NCBI GenBank assembly: GCA_036785705.1
Contig: JAWUZG010000013.1
Location: 20,245,001-20,309,000 of the forward strand
Origin: Acanthornis magna
Taxonomy: Eukaryota; Chordata; Aves; Passeriformes; Acanthizidae
DNA length: 64,000 nucleotides
Reading direction: 5' to 3'
In this document: in pieces, positions 1-10,790 of the stretch
Layout: each line of letters opens with the position of its first letter
Position numbering within the stretch: the stretch's first letter is position 1
Notes under the pieces: model-generated
What the model was told of the DNA's origin: nothing
The model's database searches: none
What the model saw: only the letters and a program-made list of their open reading frames with translations
Made by a program: the position numbers and the translations under genes

Positions 1-354
1 TTATTCAGAGGTAACATGCTTTTCATAAAAGCAGCTGCCTGTCCAAATGATAAATTGAGTGTTTACTGGTTCACTCACACCCACTATGGCTAAACATCCA
101 ATTTAAGGCCAGTTAGGACTGCTTCCCTGTGTATGGGAATATTATATATTATACCCTTTAATTAGGTATTCCACAGATAATGTTTTAATAGCTCATTATT
201 TCATTACCTTGCTGGGAAAGCAGGAATAAACCAAGAAATTTGGGATGAGGCAGCTCTCTATAGTTCTTTCCCACTCCAGAGTAGAATGGATCTCTGTCCT
301 TGACACCTACTGCTCATTAGATAATGAATCAGCAGCAGGGGAGTCTTAAGGAAA

Positions 355-395
355 TTATTATTATTATTATTATTATTAATAATAATAATAATAAT
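355..395. repeat. (ATT)n/(AAT)n microsatellite with an inverted centre
   Basis: A run of ATT triplets switches directly into a run of AAT triplets, so the two halves are reverse complements and could form a hairpin. It is a simple repeat with no visible gene association. Confidence 0.9.
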
Positions 396-1372
396 GTTTG
401 TGTACTGTGGCTTAAATATAGAGATGCCTAAGAAGTTTCTACTTAATTTCAGAAATTTCATTTCTTGCCAATCAGCATGGCCAGTGTATCAACATAAACA
501 TTTCCATTAGATACAGGCCTGTACTCTTGGTTCAGCACCACCAGAGTTACACCAATATTTTCCTCAGTTAGGGTAAGTTAAACAAGTATAAGAGCATTTT
601 AAGAAGCTAAATATTGTCCACACATTAACTACATCACTTTAAATAAATGAGCATTAACTTTGGGTTTAGACAGAGCTGGGACACAATTGCCACTGTGTAA
701 CTGTGCAGCACAGGGAAGGAAAAGGGCTCATCTCCAGTGCCACATCTCCGAGTTACTTCACTCCTAATGTGGAGAGTACAAGCTAAGGAACAACTACACG
801 GAGTGATTAGATTATGAACACAGTGATTAGATTAACAGCAGATGACTTGCAAGTCAAACTGCTGCATCCCCACTGAATTAGCAGCTCCACGAGCAGCAGC
901 ACTGCCCCTTCCAGTGCTGCCCACAGCTCCAGCTTTAAGGATCTCTTTAAGTCTTTAGATACCAAGTAAACAAAAGACAAAATTTTCATCTTGCCTCCTA
1001 TTGTACCAAAGCCAATCTGCTCTCATACAAGCTCAGGGTCTCTAACAACCATAAACAGCATTTCATTGGTCACAGCACTTCATAAATGACACAGCTGTAA
1101 AAGGTGACATCCAGCTTACCAGGGGTGTCATGGGCTGAGCGACAGCAGCTTGGAGGGAGACCATGTCCTCACATCTTGTTATCAGCAACCAGCGCAGAAA
1201 CAAAGAAAAAAAAACCAAACACACTTTAAACAAATGTACATAACACTGCAGACTCAGGCACAAGACTGTTCTCAGTGCAACTGCACCAACCACCTGAGAA
1301 CTAAGCTGGCTTTAGCCAGGGCATGGAAACTCCAGTGGCAAAGTTGCTACTCTTCACCTCAGCTCTATTAAC

Positions 1373-1613
1373 CGTGGAATCCCAGAATATCCTGAGCTGG
1401 AAGGGACCCACAAGGATTTCACTCATAGTCCTGCACAGGACACTCCAACAATCCCACCCTGGCCCTGAGAGCATTGCCCAAACACTCCTGAAGCTCTGAC
1501 AGCCTTGGGGCTGTGATCATTCCCTGGGGAGCCTGTTCAGTGCCCCACCACTCTCTGCAGGAAGAACCTTTTCCTAATATCCAACCTAAACCTCTCCTGA
1601 CACAACTTCATGT
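1373..1613 (-). mobile_element. CR1 LINE fragment (3' end), minus orientation
   Basis: The segment starts with the reverse complement of the CR1 tail (GAATCCCAGAAT) and continues with the typical complement text: a GGAAGGGACC-type block, then GGAAGAACCTTTTCCTAATATCCAACC near the far end in degenerate form. It is a 5'-truncated, diverged copy of the avian CR1 retrotransposon with no coding capacity left. Confidence 0.85.
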
Positions 1614-4067
1614 GGGGTTTAGCTTATGAGTAATAACTCATTAAACCAGGGGAACTCGCAGCCATCTGCCCAGCCCTCTGGTTTAACTTTTTTGATTGAT
1701 TTTGTCTGAGTTCTGTGAATTTAAGTAACACACTGAAAACCCTTTGAAATTAACGCAAAAGAGATTTCCTAACCATGTTGTATAGACAGTCCCTACATTG
1801 ATCCAGGCTCAGGAGAAAAACAGAGTGCAACAATACTCCTTGGAAAGGATTATAGGACTGAGCCTATTGTTTCTGTAAAAGAATGTTTGGGTTTTTTCAG
1901 TAAAAAAAGGCACAAAAAATGTCCATCCTTATCAGCACCACTTAGAACATTTAGGCTGATTTAACGCACAGTATGCTCATTGTGCTGAGCCTACCTACAC
2001 CCATCTGATCCCAATTAACTCCCAGCCAGGAGCACTTTCCCGCACTGACGAGAAAATTTTAGGGGAGTTATCAGCCTTACTTTCATCTCTTCCATTCCCC
2101 AAGAAGCAAAAGAACATCCATGTTCAAAAATGTTTTAACTCAATCAGACCTTTTTCTCAAAGACAATATCGTCACAGGATTGAACAAACCGATGATTTCT
2201 ATCCAAAGAACACAAAGCTATGACTTTTGGAATTTATCTGAGGAATTCAGTGTGTTGTGTCTCCTGTTATTTACCCAAGAAACACTGGCAGAGCATGAGA
2301 TATGTGGGAATCACCAGTTTTGTTCAACCCAGCACAGTGTATTTCAGTTTATAGGGGTCTCATGATCTCTTCAGTTTCTCCACTGGAATCTTTATTACAA
2401 TATAGCTGAAAAAAATGTATTAATCCACAGGTACTTTTTTCCTTTTTTAATCCACATTTTAACCAAAATGTGAAGAAGAAGAAAAGGAGGGGAAAAGGAA
2501 ATCTGGAATGTTTCTATTGATGTTTTAAGGCATAACAAACTACAGCAATTTATTTTACCACATCCAGTTGTAATGCTAAACCACAGACAAACATTATAAG
2601 TGGAGCAAGAATGTGTTCCTTCCTTCTGATGGAGGTCCAAGATTGCCCTTAGGAGTTTGCCAGACAGCATGGGGCACTTCATTCACCATGTGATTGGCAC
2701 ACACTTCAGTTCTGAATCAGTTTGGGGATGAAATTGTTGGCTAAAGCTCTGGAAATTCTGACTCTGGAGCTGTCAGGCAGGCTGTCTTTACTTTGAGAAA
2801 AAGCAATTCTTTTTAATAGCACTATGTTACTTGGCTTTTTATTTGGTTTTACATTGTTCATTGATGTTTTGGATTTTGATGTATTGTGCAGCACCCCAAG
2901 AACTCTAATAGGGGGAACTTCATTAAAAAAATGAGTTTATTATTTCAACATGTGCTAATAAAATTGCTACATGTTTGGGGAATCTAATCCCATCTATTTT
3001 GATGGCACACAAAAAGGCCATCGGCCATTGCATGCTGATACCAAAGATGAATCTGTTCACTGAAAGGCAGAAATGTCATTTCTTAACTGAGCTCATGCTC
3101 AAGGCAGCTCTTACAATGCAGGGAATTCTAAGGGTCAAGGGTTTATTTTTCCATTTATCTTGTAAATAAAGGAAATTATCTCATAAACTTATGATTAATT
3201 TTTGTCAACATTATTTTGCATAGCAACTAGCTTATTTGTAGGATATTTTAAGACACACCGTGTGGTTTATTCTTTTCTTGATATTAATAGAAATGATCCA
3301 GAAGAGGAAAACACATCATCTGGAGGCCTGACTCCATTGCCTGCCACATCCTAACGTCAGTGAATATTCTGGGAGCAGAGTGCTTGGAGGATTGAGTTTG
3401 AATTCTCTTCCCTGGGGACACGTTACTCTAAAATAATGAATTTTTTTAAGATCCAGTCCACCTCAAACTCAAACCTCCATGCAGCCTTCCACTTCAGCTC
3501 AAGCCTTTTCCCCCCTTACTGCCATGAATCAAATTTGTGAGTTCACAACACTCTTTCTTTTTTCACTTCCACAACTGCTGTGCTCTAACCAAACAGGATA
3601 CTTATTTTGCACAGCAATCTAATGTACAGCTTCTTTTTTATCTCATTGCTCTAATGGCTGGTCACTTGCCTTCGCAGCCACGAAACCTTTCAGAAATGTT
3701 TCTCTCTTACCTGAACACACACGGGTTTGGCTCCCTGCTGTGGTAATCCCTCGAGGATCCAGTTCCATTATGCTCCCGTGTCAATACAGGTGCTGTCAGC
3801 TGCCTGAGGTACAGCCCTGCCACTGATTCAGTGCCTGAAGGAGCTTTTGTATCAAGATGAGGGTCAACCAGTATCAGATATCACAAGCACAATCCCTATC
3901 TCTGTTCTCCTAATAGAGGTATGACTAAAAATATGCACAATCTTGCTTTTCCTTGTAATGCTCCTCTTCATGAAAAGTTTTTCAGTAATGTATCTTTTCA
4001 GAGTAATGTAAGGTTGTTGATCACAATGAGTTCTCAACAGTACTGCCACATGCACTTTACACAAATG

Positions 4068-4073
4068 TTTATT
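4068..4073 (-). terminator. TEX36: TEX36 polyadenylation signal
   Basis: TTTATT on the plus strand reads AATAAA on the minus strand. It lies 70 bases downstream of the TEX36 stop codon, a plausible place for the 3' end of this minus-strand gene. Confidence 0.6.
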
Positions 4074-4142
4074 CCTTCACCATTGTTTTGAGTAATGAAA
4101 GTTCAGATTTGCTAGGTCCATGCTCCAGAGGTGTCTTGCTAA

Positions 4143-7100
4143 TTAAGATGGCTTGTATGGCTGCAGGGCTTTTTCATCCTCATAAGGAGGTTCGCTGCTG
4201 CAGTGGCGTTGGGTGTGGTGTTTTGGGTAGCGCCTACAGCAGCAGCCCTCGGCATTTCCAGGGGTCTGATCTGACACAAATGAGGTCTGGTAAATGGTTA
4301 AGAAGTCATCGCTGCCGCTCGCGCCATCTGCAGGAGCCCAGTCAAAGAAGTTCGAGGAGTTCTCTTTCTGTTTCTCTGCATCAAACTTCCTCACGCCCAT
4401 GCCCTAGGAAAAAAAAGGGAAAGAAAAATTCATGCAAACATATGACTTCCAATCACAGCTTCACAGATGAATCTTGTAACAGTCACTACCCCACTGGGAA
4501 GTGAACGAAGCTGTTACCACAGTGATTTCAAGAACTCACGGTTGATCTTTAGCAAGTTAAAAATAATATTGTCAGACTTGCCTGTATGAACATTTTTGGT
4601 TGCATATATAATGGAAAATCTGCTGACCTTCCACCCCGTCAGTGTTAATAAACCCCTTTTACTTTTCATTTCTGTAGCACACCATCTACTCAAGGCTATT
4701 TAGCTACACTCAGCTAAATTAATCTTCAGAGGCACCCAAAGAAATAGGTTAATAATTCTAGGTTTGTACTGCAATAAAGAAACTGAGACAGACCATGAAA
4801 TCTGAATCTTCAGTGCTATCCCTTCTGTGTCCAAACACAGAGCCTGATTTTCACACTCCACAGCTTGCAGGAAATTTATCTGGAATTATGGTTGATCAGT
4901 ATCTCTGAAACTATGAGACATTGCACAAGTGTGCAGAAATGGAGGTTACTCAGTGGAATAATGAATTCCAAAAAGTCTAGGCCTGACAGAGCCCAAAGTC
5001 AGACAAACTTCCTATATCACAATTCACTGCTTCCTCCTTTACTCATTATCCTGTGAACTGCACTATTTCTTTTGCTGCCTGGAATGATATCAACAATCGA
5101 AGGAAAGTGAAAGAACATGAAACTCTTGCCCATACAGAAAAGCCCCAAACAATTTAAATTCTGGCCAAAGTCGTGGCTTCTGCAGCATATATTTAAACAG
5201 GTCTATTGTAAAGAGATGTGGATTGGGAAAGAATGCATTGTGGGTAGCCTATGGATTTTGGTTAAATTTATGATAAAGATGAGACTGAACAAAATATTTG
5301 GAACTGTGAATTACAAGTGGCTGAGATCGCTACAAAAATTCATTGCAAGGCCAATCTCTACAAAAATGAATTGCCAAGGCCAATCACTTTTAGCAGACTA
5401 ATAGGACATTTAACTGGGTACAAAACTAAAAGAGGAATACTGCAAAATGCCTGTCAGAGACCCAAATCATGGCTTTTTGTTCCCTTTGAATCGTGCCCCT
5501 CTCAGTGACTGTGTGAGCTGCTGTACACCTTTGGCAGTCCCAGAGAAGTCTCACCCCTATACTAATTAAAAGTGTATTTTTCTTTGCTACTTACATTTTT
5601 CTCTTCTCACAAGTTTTAACATTTTTTTTTCTCAGAAGACAGAAAAGATACTGTGCTGCATCGCTGGCAGACCAATAGATCTGAACTTGCTCGATTTGTC
5701 TCAGTGCTGAGTACTTACCAAGTCGAAATACTCTGCTGCATTGCATATGTCATGTCTGTTGTCATGAGAAGAGAATGGGAAATCGTAGTTTCCTGCTTTC
5801 TGAAAGAAATTAAAGAAAAAAAAATGAATTCTCATATACCCTGTTTGAGTCTACTAGCCTTAGTTCTTATATTGTGAAGTTACAGCTGCCTTTGTTCTAG
5901 CACAGAACTCATATTCCTATGTTAAATATTCAACTGCACATGATTTTACAGGGTTAATGTGAACTTTCTATTCTTTTTTAATAAAATCATCAGGAGGGTT
6001 TGCTGAATATATACATGATTAATATAAAAGTGTGAATTTTCAAATAAGAAATGATACATTCTGTCTGCAAAGCAGCAAAATGCTGGATATACGTCAGGAT
6101 TGCCTGCTTGATTTAGTAGTAGGCCTAAAGCTAATTAAAATAAACTACAAAAGGGACCACAAAACTGAATTAGTCCGTGATTTATGAACTGAATGTCATG
6201 GACACTGCTTGTTGCAGGGGAAGTGGAGGAGGTATTAATTGCTTAACTAATTTATAATCTCATTCTTTAACATAATGTTCATCCAGTCTCCAAATGAAAC
6301 CAGAGTTTCAGAAGAAAAAAAAGACAACTGCAAAAGAGCTATTTTAGAAATAATGAGCATATTTGAATTTTTTAAGGTTTGTTATATATCATTGCAATAT
6401 TCCAATGATGATATTCCCCTCCAAACAAAAGAGTAAGTTTTAATGGAACATAAGCTAAAAGAGATGTTTCAAGAGTTGGGGAATCTGAATCAATTCTAAA
6501 GATCTCTAAACTGGAGGTATGATCCAGAAAGAAGAGTGGCCAAATACAAAATCTGCCTGCATGGGGTCAGCTGCATGGTCATATCTCAGGATTTCTGGTT
6601 TACTAGGCACTTTCTCTACCTTTTTTTAGGTATGTTCACATCTTTGTTTGTCTCAGACAGGTTCAACCAGACTGTAGTTCAGTGGATAAGTAAATTCAAC
6701 AGATACATTCTCATATATATATATATACTTTATATTACATATATATTATATATATGTATAATATATATGTATATATTAATAATAAGCACCTTCCACGTCT
6801 GTAAAACTTCTTACTAAAATATCCCATTAGCAATTAAATGTCAATCTCAGCATTTCAGGAATAGTGTTTATTTCCAGTGCCTAAACAAACTTTCTTAGAT
6901 TTTCCCATTTTAGCCTTTCATGCATCTTCATTGCTCTCACCACGGATCTCAAATTAATTCTTGATTAATGACAGACAAGAATTTCCCTAATTCTGTTGAA
7001 AAGTGAAGGGCTGGTAAAGACAAAACATGAAACACCAGGTGAACAGTCACAGTGGTGTTGATGAAAGGTCCCTCTATCCTGGTTCTCCTTTTCAGGCAGT

Positions 7101-8887
7101 GGCTAAGGCCAGATGTACCACAGAAAGGTAGATGTAATATTAACACAGTGTATACTCATGTTACAGTATAATCTCCTTTTCAGTAACCCCAAGCTTCCCT
7201 TTTAAATGTTCCTTCCAAGCCCATTTCTGCCCTTCATTATAGCAAAACCTGTGAAATGAACCCAGTGTAATTGCTGTGATTACAGAAAATGAAAACAGAA
7301 AATGTTCTGTGCACAAAGTGGGTGGGTAAAGCAAAACTCAGTGTGGTGATAAAATAAGGACATGAAAATGTGCTTACATCACTGCAACATTTTAAATACT
7401 GTATTTCCTTTCATCCTAAATTTTTTCAAAAATCTCATTTCTAAGCAAACCTTAAAAATGTTTCAAATTAGAATCTTCTAACTTTTTTACAATCAAAACA
7501 ATACTCCTTTGTGTGAATATACTGAATTTCCGACATTCATTGCCAAACAGCTGATCAAATTTCAATTAAACCTTCTTACAGGGTTTTACACACAGGTTGT
7601 GGGCTGAGATTGATCATAATGTATTCGGTGTCTCAACAATAAAAGGGAAAACCAGCAATAATACGACAGAACTTTGAGCAACCAAAATTATAAGTGAGTA
7701 ACAGGGAAATATGTTTCTTCTGCAGCACAGGCAGCAATCACTTCATCCCCTGAGGCACAAAGTCTGCCAGCCTGCTGTGGCTGCTCCGCTAACGACCCTG
7801 AGTGCTGTTCTTACTTACAACTTAGTGAGTGACAATTTGCAAAAGAACTCCAAAAATTGCAAAAGAACTCCAAAAATCGGCATTGTTGCCACAGGAACTC
7901 ACCTGCTCCCGAGCCTTGTATTCCAGCGGCATTCTGTGCTCCTTGCCCAGAGCGGCTGCCAAGTTCAGGACATGTCTCTGTGAAGCGGCTGTTGTTGACT
8001 CGAGCTCACCCTCGCAATCACCAACGTGAACAAACTAGAAAATAATGAAGATTATGACCCTTTCAAACAAAAGTCAACTAAAACCCTCCACCCCCTCCCC
8101 AAACAAATGTGATCAAAATTGTATTTTCCCATTTATGTTTTATTAGTTAGATAGTAGCAGCACCTAGCGGCCTCTTGAAAAATAAGGAGCCTCCCACACA
8201 CACACCACAAACCCTACCAAAGACTTTTGTAAAAGTAACCAGACAAGAATTTTAGGAACCTTCAAGACAAAAATATCCAGAAACTTTGTGAAAACTGTGT
8301 ACAGAGCAATAACCACCAAGAAAAATCTTAAAACTTAATTACCTTTTTTCTCCCAGGCTACTCCTACTGTTGTACAGGTTTGAAAGCACAAAATTTTGGG
8401 GAACAGCTCAACGAAACATCAGGCCAAAGAGTTAAGAGAGTGAGGAGCAGCCCGTGCCAGGAGTGTCACAGTGCCATGGGATGCCAAGGCGTCCCAGCCC
8501 CACGTTTCCAATGGGATCACAGTGCTCTGGAGGCAAGAACTGAGGCAAACCTTGGCTGGAGTTCTCCGGAGGAGAAGGAAAATCAGCCAGGGCTAACTAT
8601 TAAATAAGAGACCTCCAGCATGGCTGGAAAACTGGGAAAAGAAATCCAGCCAGGGTTAGTTAGCAAGCCAGAACTTTTGCACACTTCCTCTGAATACCTA
8701 GGACACTCTTTCCTCATAAACCTCAGGAAGGGGAAGACTCATTTCTGGCTAAAGGACAAAGTCACTGTTAGCATGGTACTTTTTTTAAGGATGAAGAATC
8801 GCTGCAGGGGGCACGCTGCCCCTGCCCAGCCCTTACCCAGTCACCAGCGCGCCGCTCGCTGGGCTGCCCACCCCTGTCCTCAGACAT
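4143..8887 (-). CDS. TEX36: TEX36, testis-expressed HDNR-domain protein (4 coding exons)
   Basis: Coding exons in transcript order are 8837-8887, 7903-8034, 5719-5799 and 4143-4403. Together they make 525 bases and a 174-residue protein; human TEX36 is about 186. All junctions are phase 0 with GT-AG borders. The start ATG (8885-8887) has G at -3 and opens a 17-residue exon ending in Trp; the human protein also has Trp at this point. Exon 3 carries the family-defining His-Asp-Asn-Arg motif at residues 73-76, after a Phe-Pro-Phe stretch. The last exon has a W-A-P block, a Y-Q-T block and an R-R-Y-P block that align with the human C-terminal region. The molecular role is not well known; expression in mammals is testis-biased and a link to cilia or sperm is only suggested. 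The gene is divergent to EDRF1 as in mammals, which supports orthology. The 5' UTR and promoter are not resolved. Confidence 0.9.
5719..5799 (-). CDS. TEX36: TEX36 exon 3, HDNR-motif exon
   Basis: This 27-codon exon is bounded by TTTCTTTCAG and GTAAGT on the minus strand. It encodes residues 62-88, with the sequence FPFSSHDNRH at its centre. That motif names the protein family and made the identification of the whole gene possible. Confidence 0.93.
6712..6780. repeat. AT-rich (TA)n low-complexity repeat
   Basis: Almost pure alternating TA/AT with short interruptions, inside TEX36 intron 2. Simple sequence only. Confidence 0.85.
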
Positions 8888-9470
8888 GGCTCGGTGTCAC
8901 TGCCACCCCTGGACACTCTGCAGGGCTTCTGTGGCTCCTTGGTGACCTGCTCGCGGGTGTAGAACCCCTCCCTGTGACCTCAGAGCCACCCTGGTCGTTC
9001 AGGGAGATCCACACAACTAAAGCAATGCTCGGCAACGCTGCTCTTGCCCATGTGCTGCAGAGAAGGGGGAAATAAAAGCTGGTTAAAGGATTAAATGTTG
9101 AAAACAAATCAGTTTGGCACAATCACTTCAATGACACTTTACAGCCTGAATAGGAATGCTTGGAGAAAGAAGGGCTGTTTTTGAGGAAAACCTCAGGGAT
9201 GTTAGGGATAGAATTTTTAAGATGTAACTTCCTACTCTTTTGAAAATGGCTTTGCACATATACACATCTTTATTGAACACAACCAATATTTACAAAAAAC
9301 CTTACTGTGCCTTTAGACATTTTTTGCTTTTGAGTTGGAAACATCCCAACTATTTCACCATCAGCACACTTGGCCAGTGTAGCACAAACCAACACTTTGC
9401 CTCCTTGGCCTTGACAGACTATAAAGAAGATGACACTTGTGTCCTTTTTGGCTTCAAACTGACAGCGAGT

Positions 9471-9700
9471 AGGTTTAGATTAGATATTGGGAAGAAATTG
9501 CTCCCTGTGAGGGTGGTGAGGCCCTGGCACAGGTGTGTGACCACAGCAGAAGGTGTGGCTGCCCTGGAAGTATCCAAGGCCAGGTTGGACAGGGCTTGGA
9601 GCACCCTGGGATAGCGGAAGGTGTCCCTGACCATGGCAGGGGTGCTGGAACTGGATGTGCTTTAAGCTCCCCTCCAAGCCAAACCATTCTATGATCTATA
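9471..9700 (+). mobile_element. CR1 LINE 3' fragment, plus orientation
   Basis: Shows the CR1 3' region in order: the GATATTGGGAAGAAATTG block, AGGCCCTGGCACAGG, AAGGCCAGGTTGGACAGGG, AAGGTGTCCCTG, and the tail CCATTCTATGATC. An AT-rich microsatellite (9700-9745) follows directly, probably grown from the tail. Confidence 0.92.
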
Positions 9701-9873
9701 TATATGTGTAAATATATATATATGTGGATATAGATAGATACAGATGTAATTTAAGAGGCAGCATTTGTACTCCCTGACCAGTCACGAACTGTACTGCCTC
9801 TTGTGGGTTGGAGAATGAAGAATACCATTACAAGTAAAATAATAGATATTAAAAATCCTGTGGGCACTACTTA

Positions 9874-9995
9874 GGCACTACTTGCTTGCTGAGGCCATCA
9901 CAGCCTTTGTCAAATTTAGTGTAAAAGCAGAGGGGGCATTACCTGCTTGCTGAGGCCATCACAGCCTTTGTCGAATTCAGTGTAAAAGCAGAGGG
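9874..9995. repeat. 61-bp tandem duplication
   Basis: Two copies (9874-9934 and 9935-9995) share the core TGCTTGCTGAGGCCATCACA and the end GTGTAAAAGCAGAGGG, with only a few substitutions. The low divergence suggests a fairly recent tandem duplication of intergenic sequence. Confidence 0.88.
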
Positions 9996-10124
9996 CAGGA
10001 CACTTCAATTTCAATCCTCTCACATGCTGAGGTACCCCATTTTTCGCTTGTTTCATTAAGTTTCATTGGACCAAGATTTCGCTTGTTTCATTAAGGTCCC
10101 AGTTACCCAGGAAAGCCAAACCAG

Positions 10125-10422
10125 CCCAGAGAAAAGGAGGCTCAGGGGGACCTTTTGGCTCAGCTGTGAACGGCCTCAAGCTGTGCCAGGGGAGGTCTAG
10201 ATTGGATTTTAGGGCAAGTTTATTCATGAAAAGAGTGGTCAAGAATTGGAAGGGGCAGCTCAAGAGGTGGTGGAGTCCCCATCCCTGGAGGTGCTTACGG
10301 AACGACTGGACGTGCCACTCAGTACTCTGCTATAATTGACAAAGCGGGGATCGCTCAAAAGTCGGCCTCGAAGGTCTTAGATGTATTTCCCAACCGGAAC
10401 GACTCCCCGATCCCGCCGGGAC
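10125..10422 (+). mobile_element. CR1 LINE 3' fragment fused to the EDRF1 CpG island
   Basis: Contains the CR1 blocks GAGAAAAGGAGGCTCAGGGG, CTGTGCCAGGGGAGG, a GGAGGTGCTTACGGAACGACTGG-type block, and a degenerate end matching the CR1 text for GAAGGTCT...CCAACC...GATTC. The last ~100 bases are unusually CpG-rich for a CR1 copy, as expected if this end lies in unmethylated promoter DNA. Confidence 0.85.
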
Positions 10423-10790
10423 CGCCACGCCCGCCGCTCCCGGAGCCGCCGCCGCCTCCCGCCCCTCACGGCGCCGCCCTCAGCGCCCGCCCTTCCCGCG
10501 CCTTCTCGAAGAGTCTCGCGAGAGCGGCGCTTCGCGGCCGGCCGCCCCCGGGAAGCGCTGCGCTGCCACCGCCCCTTCCCCGCTCCAGCCCCGGCTCCAG
10601 CCCCGGCTCCAGCCCCGCTCCCTTCCCGGGCCATGGAGGAGCCCTGCGGCGCGGGCGCCGCTGCCCCGCTGAGGGGAGACGCCGAGGAGCCCAAGCAGGT
10701 GAGCGGCATTGAGGGGGGCCGTGCTGGGTGAGGTAGCGGGGCTTGGGGGAGAGGGGGGTCGGGGTCGAGCCGTGGTTACAGACGCAGCCC
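10380..10790. promoter_or_regulatory. EDRF1: CpG-island promoter of EDRF1
   Basis: A sharply GC- and CpG-rich block surrounds the EDRF1 start codon, typical of a housekeeping vertebrate promoter. No TATA box is apparent. A short 12-bp tandem repeat of the CCGGCTCCAGCC type (about 10580-10620) lies just before the ATG. The exact transcription start cannot be read from the sequence. Confidence 0.8.

Larger units (their letters stand above)
1..4067. other. Intergenic region left of TEX36
   Basis: No coding exon could be supported on either strand. The open frames here are short, lack homology that I recognise, and are not bounded by convincing splice sites. The only structured elements seen are an ATT/AAT microsatellite near 355-395 and a CR1 fragment near 1373-1613. 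In mammals CTBP2 lies beyond TEX36 in this direction, but none of its exons was recognised. Confidence 0.6.
4404..8836 (-). other. TEX36: TEX36 introns
   Basis: Apart from exons 2 and 3 this span is intronic (4404-5718, 5800-7902, 8035-8836). An AT dinucleotide-rich microsatellite lies near 6712-6780. An 18-base duplicated stretch (CAAAAGAACTCCAAAAAT type) occurs near 7838-7878, beside exon 2. No other gene or recognisable repeat was found. Confidence 0.7.
8888..10124. other. TEX36-EDRF1 intergenic region
   Basis: Lies between the divergent TEX36 start codon and the CR1 copy that abuts the EDRF1 promoter. It contains a CR1 fragment (9471-9700) with an AT-rich tail, and a 61-bp tandem duplication (9874-9995). 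The TEX36 5' UTR and promoter must lie somewhere here but no clear core-promoter motif was identified. Confidence 0.6.
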
